Origin: an uncultured Anaeromassilibacillus sp. | Lineage (GTDB): Bacteria > Bacillota > Clostridia > Oscillospirales > Acutalibacteraceae | Direction: 5' to 3' | Length of the DNA stretch: 6,452 nt | Assembly (NCBI GenBank): GCA_945988865.1 | Contig: CAMFTQ010000040.1 | Location: forward strand, 1 to 6,452 | In this document: in pieces, positions 1 through 5,909 of the stretch | Layout: each line of letters begins with the position of its first letter | Position numbering within the stretch: position 1 is the first letter of the stretch | Translations under genes and position numbers: made by a program | The notes under the pieces: generated by a model | Database searches by the model: none | What the model saw: the letters and a program-made list of their open reading frames with translations, nothing else | Told to the model about the DNA's origin: nothing

Positions 1-231
1 TACACTTAGGTTCTCTTGAAATTCCTTGAGGTAAACACTGTATATGTAATTTCCTGCCTTAAAATCGGTTGTGAACTTTCCGCCTTTAACGGTAATATTC
101 TTCACCATTGATTTATTGGTTTGAGTTATCGGTTGAGTGTTGCCTTCAACTGCATACGCATTTATTGCAAAAGAAAATGCAAGTATGAGAATAAGCACAA
201 ATGGTAATGTATTTTTAATTAGCTTTTTCAA
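1..231 (-). CDS. Small secreted protein of unknown function, N-terminal part (runs off left edge)
   Basis: The first 77 codons of a gene read leftward from a TTG at 231 to 229 and remain open to the window edge. The N-terminus is a classic signal peptide: a KKLIK basic start, a hydrophobic core (LPFVLILILAFSFAI), and an AYA motif at residues 25-27, so cleavage is expected before VEGN. The following mature segment is Thr/Gln/Lys-rich and then looks beta-stranded (KNITVKGGKFTTDF, GNYIYSVYLKE), as in a small extracellular beta-sandwich. No family is recognised and no active-site motif is visible. The TTG start is chosen because an AAAGGAG ribosome binding site sits 8 bases upstream, the next in-frame Met is at residue 42, after the signal peptide, and the neighbouring giant gene begins in the same way. 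It lies downstream of that gene, separated by 114 bases with hairpins, so it may be read through from it or expressed separately. The product is inferred to be exported; its length and function cannot be judged here. Confidence 0.82.
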   Translation of the reverse strand, partial: MKKLIKNTLPFVLILILAFSFAINAYAVEGNTQPITQTNKSMVKNITVKGGKFTTDFKAGNYIYSVYLKEFQENLSV

Positions 232-239
232 ATTTTACG

Positions 240-246
240 CTCCTTT
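240..246 (-). promoter_or_regulatory. Ribosome binding site deciding a TTG start
   Basis: On the minus strand this reads AAAGGAG. Its AGGAG core (244 to 240) is followed by 8 bases and then TTG at 231. No ATG or GTG lies at usable spacing, so the site supports TTG initiation of the small secreted protein. The base of the upstream hairpin (253) is only 6 bases away, so hairpin formation could affect ribosome access. Confidence 0.8.
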
Positions 247-252
247 ATGTTA

Positions 253-297
253 TACCGCTGTAAAAACATATAACCTCTATATACTTTTACAGCGGTA
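253..297 (-). repeat. Long inverted repeat just upstream of a ribosome binding site
   Basis: A perfect 13-base inverted repeat: TACCGCTGTAAAA at 253-265 and its complement TTTTACAGCGGTA at 285-297, with an AT-rich 19-base loop. In minus-strand RNA this would form a stable hairpin whose base ends 6 bases before the AAAGGAG of the small secreted protein gene. No U-tract follows it in either direction, so it does not look like a simple intrinsic terminator. Its right arm shares bases 292-297 with the neighbouring hairpin, so the two cannot both form completely. Confidence 0.7.
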
Positions 298-320
298 CCC
301 CCAAAAAGGGGTACCGCAGT
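289..320 (-). terminator. GC-rich stem-loop after the giant gene, terminator-like but without a U-tract
   Basis: GCGGTACCCC at 292-301 pairs perfectly with GGGGTACCGC at 308-317 around a 6-base loop. Two more pairs (289-290 with 319-320) extend the stem past an A-A mismatch. It begins about 25 bases after the stop codon of the giant gene, the usual place for a terminator. In minus-strand RNA the stem is followed by UAAAAGUAUAU rather than a run of U, so intrinsic termination would be weak or absent. It could be an attenuator, an RNA 3'-end stabiliser, or one state of a two-state element with the adjacent inverted repeat. Confidence 0.5.
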
Positions 321-345
321 TTAAAAATATTATTCTGTCTGTTTA

Positions 346-3300
346 TTATTCAGACTTTCTTTTTCTTGATGAACATATAAATACAGCTAATGACAGAATC
401 AGCACAATAAGTATTGTACCGTTAAATTCGTAGCCTGTCGGTACAGCTGCATCTGATGTTGATGAAGTTGAACCTTGAGCTGTCGTAGTAGAAGGAACTG
501 TGGTCGGCTCTTCTTTAGAAGGCTCATCTGTTGTGCTGTCTGCTACAACAGCGTAGTCAGGGTCATTTTCGTTGAGCGTTATATATGTAGCGCCTACTGT
601 ATTAAAATGGTCAAGAGAAACTGTTACAACATTCAAAGTGTACTGCGTTGTTTTATATTCCGAAGTAGGCTTCTGAGTGTAATTTACTTTAAGTCCCGTA
701 ACATCAGAGCCGTCCTTTGGAATCTTGATAAATATACACTTGTTAGCGTCAACATAAATATCAGGCTCATTACCCTCTACAATAAGGTCAGCACTTGTTT
801 TATCATCAAACTTGTATTCATCATAACCCTCAAGAGTCATAATGCCGGCTGAACCGTTTTCTCCCTGATGTGCGAGTATGCCTAATCTCTCGGCTTCTTC
901 CATAGCATATACAGTTATAACCTTGTTTACGTTATCAACCTTACCAAAGCCTGTTACAATCTTAGAGTTGTCGCTGAAAGAACCGTCCTTATTAAGAATA
1001 CGGTGATATGTTCTTAGTTCAGCACGCTGAAGCAGAGAATCGTTGTCGGTCTGTTTGTAGTTGGAATAACCCTTGTTATTCATAAGTATATAAACTGTAT
1101 TGTCATTGTTGTTTGTTAAAAGCGGATAACGGTCAGGAGTTTTGCCGTTGTCAATGTTCTGATACCAAGCCTGTGTATCGTCTGTTACACTATGATTAAG
1201 AAGGTATGCAACCTCGCCCGACTTAAACTGTTTAGCAGTTTTTACTGTTGCAGCAGCTCCTGATTTGCCTTTGCTGCCGAACGGTAATGATGACGAGCTG
1301 TCAAGATAATAGTTGTTGTCAATATTGGCTGTAGTGTAATTTCTTGCCCAGCCGATAATTGCACCGCAATAGGTTGTGTCGCCGCCGTTGCTTACATTAC
1401 CGTAGTTGTAGCAGTCCTTAACTGTTGGGTTAGTGTTATTTACATATCCTAAAATACCGCCTGTGTAAGCACCCGGCTTTGATGTGGTTACAGTACCGAG
1501 GTTTGCACAGTTGCTGATTCTTGCACCGGCATTTGAGTAGCCTACAATACCGCCGATACAGTCGTGAGAATCCTTTACATCTATAGCACCGAAATAAAGG
1601 CATCTGTCTACAGATGTTTCTTTGTTTTGAATACCGCCTACAACACCGCCAACGTGCTTTAATACTCCTGCTGTATTGGAAATATTGACGTATGAAGTAA
1701 CATTTGAAATTGTTGCACCGTCTGCGTATCCTGCCACACCGCCGATATAATCTCCGTCAGATGAAATACTCATATCGCCCTTAACGGTAAAGCTCTTTAC
1801 TATTCCTGATATTTTGCCGAACAGTCCTGAATATGTTGAAGTATTTGTAATATTAAAGTTAGAAATCGTATGATTATTTCCGTCAAATGTACCGCCAAAG
1901 TCCATTATCGGCGACCATTCACGACTTTCAAGGTCAATATCCTTAACAAGAACACCGTTTGCTCCTTGATTCTGAGCGTCAAAATCAGCGTGAGTGCTGT
2001 CGTTGTTTACAAGAGAAGCAAACCAGAAAAGCTGACCTGCGTTTGAAATTTCGTAAACACCTTGGCTGTTAAGCACTGCAGGCTGATACTGTCCGCATAC
2101 TTCGCAGAAGCCGTTGTTGTTATATTTATGAGTATGTTCGTGGAGGGTGACTGTAACTATATTTGATGTAGCAGTGAAGTTTTCTGCGATTGAGCTGTTC
2201 TTTGTAACACGGCATCTTACAGGCTTGCCTACGCTGTCCTGTGTAGTGTCAAATACATACGTTTTTGGATCTGAGGACTTGTCATTTGTAACGTCCTCCC
2301 ATTCCTCTGTACCTGAATTATATGTCTGCCAGTGGTAATACAGCTTATCTGTTTCACCCTTGCTGTCAACAGCGTCAATAGAGAAGGTTGCTTCAACACC
2401 GATATGTGATGCATAGAAGTTTTGCGGCTGCTTTGTGATGATTACACCGTCTGTATTAAGCAGGTTATCAATATTTACCGATATAGGCTTGCTGAGAATA
2501 CTCTCATACACATTGACAACCTTGCTGTTGTTAACACCTGTTGTTGAGTTTACATTTGCAGCAGCAATATAGAACACATAATCCTTTGACGGATTTTTCA
2601 GGTTTTCAACCTTATATGTCATAATAAAGTCGTTTACGGTATCAGAGAATATCGGGCCTTCCTTGTTTACAAGCTCTACCGTATCGGCATTGAGGCTTTT
2701 CACGTAAATATTGTAAGCCTGACTATAATTTCCCGAAGGCTTGCGCTTTTTGTTTCTTTGCTGATTTCTCCACGCAAGTGTAACCGAATATGTTCCGTCA
2801 TCGTTTACTTCTACACTCTGCGCTCCGAAATACTCGGGCAATTCAGGAGGATTGCCGCCGAAGTCGTAGGCACAGAAGCTTAAAATATACACATCATTTC
2901 TCTCGTACTCGAATTCGCTCTGGTCAACATCCTTTGTCAGCTTGTCGCTCGGGTACGCAACCGCACGAGACTTGTACGTATAATCAGCAGGCTGATAATG
3001 CACAATATTGCTCTGTAACGGATTTCCGTTATAATCCTTATACTTTTCATAGGATGAACTGCTGTCGGGATCAATCGGTGCAGTGTTTTTGCTTGCAATT
3101 GCATTATATGTAACATCGAAAGATATACCATCGCTGTCTGACGTTACGTGAGAAAAACCGCCTTCGGCTGTAAACGCACCTCCTAAAAATCCTCTTTTGA
3201 TTGAAAAATCAAAGGAAACGTTAAGTCCGTGTTCCTCTTCGTGAGTCTTTGTAACAGAAATTCCGTTTGATTTGCTTTCTGTATCTTTATCAACGCTTAA

Positions 3301-5880
3301 TCCCGGATCAGGAATTTCGCTGTCGTTTATCACGTCTCCCGAAATTACCGTTGTTAAATCGTCCATATTGTCGATATATCCGTAGGGATCGCCTGACGAA
3401 GACGATGGAATACTATCCACAACAGGAGCAGCGGCTCTTTGCTCCTCGTCTGTAAGAGAAGCTGCAAGTGCGTTATATTCATCAAGAGGTAAGGCTGCAA
3501 ATGCCGGCTCTAATTGCTGAGCTGTGGACATTTCTGACCATTCTCCATTACCGTTATTTCCGTTCGGAATCCATACGTTATACGTACACACAAGAATAGG
3601 AACTACCATTGATACGGCATAGTCTGTGTCTGTATAAAGAGTAAGCGTTGTTGAGCTTTCGTATGTTGTTGTATCTGAACAAGAGCCTACATACTCTGCA
3701 ACTAACTGAGATTCAATCTCAAGCTTTCTGACTTTTACCGATATTCCGCCGCCTAAGCCGACACCCCAGTTGCCTGACCAGCCGGTTGCGTTACTGTGTG
3801 ATATTGTGTATGAAACAGAAGCCGAGTTGTTCTCTTTGTAAAAGGGCGGTACCTGAACTACAGAAAACAGCGTTGGACTTGAATAGCCTACTGTCTTGCC
3901 CTTATATTTATAGTAAAACTGATCCTTGTCACAATCCACAAAGCACATTGACATATATGTGCCCTTGTCGTCCTCGTCCTGATAGTGGATATAGTCGTCA
4001 TATACCTTGTGCTGCCATTCACCGTTAGTGTTGCAGGACAAAAGAACTATGTCATAGCTCATACCGTCATTGTCGCCGCTGATTTCATCACCCGTAATCA
4101 GCGCAATTGTTTCTGTTTTTCCGTTTACATAGAACAGTCCCGAAGACGCTGCGTTTACATAAGCGTTGTCCTGTGCCTTGCACCAGTTGTATATATCGGG
4201 TTTATACTCTGTGTTAAATAGAGCGTCCTTGAAAAGTCCTGCTTCTATCTCTTTGTTCGGCACTGCGTCGATAACAGCCTTTTGTGCCTGTGTATCTTTT
4301 GCGGCAGCCTTTTCGATTCCGTAAATCTTTGTGTTTTTACAGCTGAGTACTACACCCTGAACGCACAGATAATCAAGAGTATTGGCAGTGTTAGGGTTAT
4401 ACCTGCCCGATGTGATGGCAATAGGCTCCTGTGCATCCCAGTCAACCTTGAGCTTGCCCAGGGCTTCAATCTTTTTAGGTGAGCTCCACACAAAATTGTA
4501 GTTACTTCCGTCCCAGCTTATAAGCTGAACAAGGTTTTCAGATGTACTGATTTTATTTGTTGCTTTGTCACTGTTCACATCGTATTCATACAGACCGGCA
4601 ACAACAAGCTCGTTATAGCCGTCACCGTTTAAATCGGCGTCAACTGCATTTGTGCTTATCATTCTGTCAGTACCGAATCTGAGGTCCTTAGAGAATTTTT
4701 TGTCATAGACACCGTTATTATATGAATAAATAGCTATGCAGGAATTCATATTAACGTCATCATCGTGATAAACACGTGGAATACTTACGTTGATTACAAG
4801 GTCGTCGTGCGACTGTTTACCGTCTGTTGCGCCGTTTGCTCTGATTGAGGTTGTCGAGAGCGCAACAACCGGCATATACCAACCGTCGAATTTAGAATCG
4901 CCTTTTTTGAGGTCGTTCAGTTCGCTCCTTATCGACGAAAGATAGATTTTCTTCATACTGCCAAGGTTGAAGTTTCCGTCATCGGAAATATCGATAATTC
5001 CGACAAACGGCTCGCCGTTGCCGTTATTTGCACACGGAAAATAACACGCAAGCTCCTCTTTGCCGTCAGCGTCAAAGTCACCCGCTGTCATAGATGTGTA
5101 GCCCCTTGACTGCTGGGTTTCTATGTCGAGAATATCATCTTTTTTGGAAATCTGAATATTCTGGTCGCTGACCTGTTCCCACGATAAGGAAGAGCCGGAG
5201 CCTACCCTTTTGTATGTTCTTACAGAGGCATGACCCGTACCGTCTGCATACAGTGAGAAGTATGCAAGCTCATCAACATTGTCGCCGTTATAGTCTATAC
5301 CGATTGCGTTGTGGGTCTGACCCGCCTTTTCTTCGGTAAGAGTAATTGCTTCTCCTGCTTTTGCAAGATCATCAATGTTGTTTGATAATTCTTGGATACT
5401 GCTTTCTACATTGTCAATAGCGACTATTTCACCTTTATGCTGATCAGTTCTGTTAATCTGACCTATGAGGAGCTCCATAGGTCTTGCAAAGCTGTAGCCT
5501 GAAAGCGGATTGTCAGAGCTTGTATCCTTTAAAATATCATTTGCCTTCTCCTGCATAGTCTTTGTCGTACCTGATGTAGTTTCGTCAGATGCAGAAACCT
5601 GACTGAATTTGAAGTCAGCATACAGCTCATCTGAATTTGCGTTTGCAACCTCATTTTTTACTTCTGAATCCTGTGGCCATTCACTTGATTTATCTGTATG
5701 CGGATAAAGATATTCGGTATAAATATCATCAAGTGTATATGTACCGCTTTTTTCTTCTGTCAATGTCGGTAGGCTTGCCTCGACATCGGCACTGGCGTTT
5801 GTTGTCGCAACTGTGATTACCGACGAAATCATCGTAAGCACCAACACCATTGACAACGCTTTTTTTGTTAGTTTTTTCAA
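346..5880 (-). CDS. Giant secreted, membrane-anchored multidomain surface protein (FG-GAP-like propeller, Fn3-like, Ig-like, GLUG repeats)
   Basis: An 1844-residue exported protein; numbering is from the TTG at 5880. Residues 1-31 are a signal peptide (KKLTKK, hydrophobic core, ASA before DVEA). Residues 190-673 carry seven or eight FG-GAP-like blades, three with calcium-loop motifs: DYNGDNVDEL (196), DFDADGKEEL (268) and DLNGDGYNEL (416). Residues 683-933 form an unrecognised beta-rich module with a helical insert at 790-825. Residues 1020-1125 look like an Fn3 domain and 1133-1246 like an Ig domain. A short HEHTH...CEVC motif follows at 1247-1262. Residues 1275-1600 are a GLUG beta-helix with the usual SGEVAYLLN tail. 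Residues 1615-1770 are unrecognised, then come a Thr/Ser/Pro linker and a membrane anchor with an RKRK tail. No catalytic motif is seen, so adhesion or carbohydrate/protein binding at the cell surface is the most likely role, by inference only. An in-frame ATG at 5901 would add seven codons but overlaps the ribosome binding site. The gene lies 29 bases after an ABC exporter gene. The reading frame is intact throughout. Confidence 0.93.
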   Translation of the reverse strand: MKKLTKKALSMVLVLTMISSVITVATTNASADVEASLPTLTEEKSGTYTLDDIYTEYLYPHTDKSSEWPQDSEVKNEVANANSDELYADFKFSQVSASDETTSGTTKTMQEKANDILKDTSSDNPLSGYSFARPMELLIGQINRTDQHKGEIVAIDNVESSIQELSNNIDDLAKAGEAITLTEEKAGQTHNAIGIDYNGDNVDELAYFSLYADGTGHASVRTYKRVGSGSSLSWEQVSDQNIQISKKDDILDIETQQSRGYTSMTAGDFDADGKEELACYFPCANNGNGEPFVGIIDISDDGNFNLGSMKKIYLSSIRSELNDLKKGDSKFDGWYMPVVALSTTSIRANGATDGKQSHDDLVINVSIPRVYHDDDVNMNSCIAIYSYNNGVYDKKFSKDLRFGTDRMISTNAVDADLNGDGYNELVVAGLYEYDVNSDKATNKISTSENLVQLISWDGSNYNFVWSSPKKIEALGKLKVDWDAQEPIAITSGRYNPNTANTLDYLCVQGVVLSCKNTKIYGIEKAAAKDTQAQKAVIDAVPNKEIEAGLFKDALFNTEYKPDIYNWCKAQDNAYVNAASSGLFYVNGKTETIALITGDEISGDNDGMSYDIVLLSCNTNGEWQHKVYDDYIHYQDEDDKGTYMSMCFVDCDKDQFYYKYKGKTVGYSSPTLFSVVQVPPFYKENNSASVSYTISHSNATGWSGNWGVGLGGGISVKVRKLEIESQLVAEYVGSCSDTTTYESSTTLTLYTDTDYAVSMVVPILVCTYNVWIPNGNNGNGEWSEMSTAQQLEPAFAALPLDEYNALAASLTDEEQRAAAPVVDSIPSSSSGDPYGYIDNMDDLTTVISGDVINDSEIPDPGLSVDKDTESKSNGISVTKTHEEEHGLNVSFDFSIKRGFLGGAFTAEGGFSHVTSDSDGISFDVTYNAIASKNTAPIDPDSSSSYEKYKDYNGNPLQSNIVHYQPADYTYKSRAVAYPSDKLTKDVDQSEFEYERNDVYILSFCAYDFGGNPPELPEYFGAQSVEVNDDGTYSVTLAWRNQQRNKKRKPSGNYSQAYNIYVKSLNADTVELVNKEGPIFSDTVNDFIMTYKVENLKNPSKDYVFYIAAANVNSTTGVNNSKVVNVYESILSKPISVNIDNLLNTDGVIITKQPQNFYASHIGVEATFSIDAVDSKGETDKLYYHWQTYNSGTEEWEDVTNDKSSDPKTYVFDTTQDSVGKPVRCRVTKNSSIAENFTATSNIVTVTLHEHTHKYNNNGFCEVCGQYQPAVLNSQGVYEISNAGQLFWFASLVNNDSTHADFDAQNQGANGVLVKDIDLESREWSPIMDFGGTFDGNNHTISNFNITNTSTYSGLFGKISGIVKSFTVKGDMSISSDGDYIGGVAGYADGATISNVTSYVNISNTAGVLKHVGGVVGGIQNKETSVDRCLYFGAIDVKDSHDCIGGIVGYSNAGARISNCANLGTVTTSKPGAYTGGILGYVNNTNPTVKDCYNYGNVSNGGDTTYCGAIIGWARNYTTANIDNNYYLDSSSSLPFGSKGKSGAAATVKTAKQFKSGEVAYLLNHSVTDDTQAWYQNIDNGKTPDRYPLLTNNNDNTVYILMNNKGYSNYKQTDNDSLLQRAELRTYHRILNKDGSFSDNSKIVTGFGKVDNVNKVITVYAMEEAERLGILAHQGENGSAGIMTLEGYDEYKFDDKTSADLIVEGNEPDIYVDANKCIFIKIPKDGSDVTGLKVNYTQKPTSEYKTTQYTLNVVTVSLDHFNTVGATYITLNENDPDYAVVADSTTDEPSKEEPTTVPSTTTAQGSTSSTSDAAVPTGYEFNGTILIVLILSLAVFICSSRKRKSE
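349..444 (-). other. C-terminal membrane anchor with atypical sorting-like motif
   Basis: The last 32 residues of the giant protein hold VPTG, a hydrophobic stretch (TILIVLILSLAVFIC) and a basic SSRKRKSE tail. The order motif, membrane span, positive tail is that of Gram-positive cell-wall sorting signals. However, the LPxTG pentapeptide is not present: VPTG lacks the residue between Pro and Thr. The preceding 30 or so residues are rich in Thr, Ser, Pro and Glu, as in wall-spanning linkers. The safest reading is a C-terminal membrane anchor; sortase processing is possible but unproven. Confidence 0.75.
1312..1836 (-). repeat. Six protein-level GLUG repeats of about 31 residues (beta-helix)
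   Basis: Within the giant gene, six tandem units start near SGLFGKISG, IGGVAGYADG, VGGVVGGIQN, IGGIVGYSNA, TGGILGYVNN and CGAIIGWARN, spaced 29-32 residues apart. Each has a glycine-rich turn followed by a strand such as ISNCANLGTV or VKDCYNYGNV. The segment just before them, FGGTFDGNNHTISNFNI, is the typical entry to GLUG domains, and SGEVAYLLN about 30 residues after them is the typical exit. The family is known from surface proteins and some peptidases of gut Firmicutes and Bacteroidetes; the fold is expected to be a right-handed beta-helix. The DNA copies are diverged, so this is an old protein repeat rather than a recent DNA duplication. Confidence 0.85.
2095..2142 (-). other. Short HxHxH...CxxC motif between Ig-like and GLUG domains
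   Basis: Residues 1247-1262 of the giant protein read HEHTH, then seven residues, then CEVC followed by G. This His-rich plus CxxCG mini-module recurs as a linker between domains in surface proteins of Clostridia. Three His and two Cys could bind a metal such as zinc, or the Cys pair could form a small disulfide loop. Both functions are inferred. Confidence 0.55.
3082..3834 (-). other. Unrecognised beta-rich central module of the giant protein
   Basis: Residues 683-933 lie between the propeller and the Fn3-like domain and match no domain I recognise. The first half (SVSYTISHSNATGWSGNWGV onward) has long strands with alternating polar and apolar residues, a glycine-rich turn (GVGLGGG) and a Ser/Thr-rich stretch. 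Then comes a helical insert (LPLDEYNALAASLTDEEQRA) and an acidic linker. The second half (ISVTKTHEEEHG onward, then GFLGGAFTAEGGFSHVTS) repeats the style: polar strand, glycine turn, Ser/Asp-rich strand. This could be a duplicated beta-sandwich or a beta-hairpin membrane-insertion segment of the aerolysin-like kind; the latter is speculation based on composition. Confidence 0.5.
3862..5319 (-). other. FG-GAP-like beta-propeller region of the giant protein
   Basis: Residues 188-673 contain repeated blade cores in which a hydrophilic loop is followed by an apolar strand. The clearest are DYNGDNVDELAYF, DFDADGKEELACYF and DLNGDGYNELVVAG, whose acidic positions match integrin-type calcium loops. 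Further degenerate blades are KQSHDDLVINVS, NTLDYLCVQG, KTETIALITG, YDIVLLSCN and DCDKDQFYYKY. The count of seven to eight fits a closed propeller. In FG-GAP/VCBS families such propellers bind proteins or glycans outside the cell. Confidence 0.75.
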
Positions 5881-5888
5881 AGGTATCA

Positions 5889-5895
5889 CTCCTTT
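5889..5895 (-). promoter_or_regulatory. Ribosome binding site that sets the giant gene's start at TTG
   Basis: The minus strand reads AAAGGAG here, with the AGGAG core at 5893 to 5889, 8 bases before TTG at 5880. The in-frame ATG at 5901 lies just upstream of this site and has no good AGGAG core before it, and the peptide it adds (MKKGVIP) is largely the translated ribosome binding site. The same AGGAG-to-TTG spacing occurs in the downstream secreted-protein gene. Confidence 0.85.
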
Positions 5896-5909
5896 TTTCA
5901 TAAACCTGT

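Noticed and set aside
255..310. A sigma-70 promoter for the small secreted gene (TATATA or TATAAC as -10 box)
   Set aside because: AT-rich hexamers exist, but no TTGACA-like box lies at 16-18 bases from them, and the TATAAC candidate is too close to the ribosome binding site. An independent promoter cannot be supported.
137..852. Plus-strand open frames at 137-433 and 475-852
   Set aside because: They lie antisense to the signal-peptide gene and to the 3' end of the giant gene, have no convincing ribosome binding site, and encode low-complexity peptides with no domain or family features.
1312..1836. DNA-level tandem repeat or CRISPR-like array in the GLUG region
   Set aside because: The periodicity of about 93 bases is at the protein level only; the nucleotide units are diverged and in frame, with no constant repeat and unique spacers.
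3130..3170. MACPF-like signature in the GGFSH segment of the central module
   Set aside because: The MACPF motif (Tyr/Phe-Gly-Thr/Ser-His-Phe/Tyr, then six residues and Gly-Gly) is not matched in order, and the surrounding helices of that family are missing.
2147..4482. Several short open frames on both strands inside the giant gene (for example 2790-3113, 3786-4028, 3985-4221)
   Set aside because: All fall within an intact 1844-codon frame with clear protein domains. Their translations are Arg/Ser/Tyr/Cys-rich, as expected of shadow frames.
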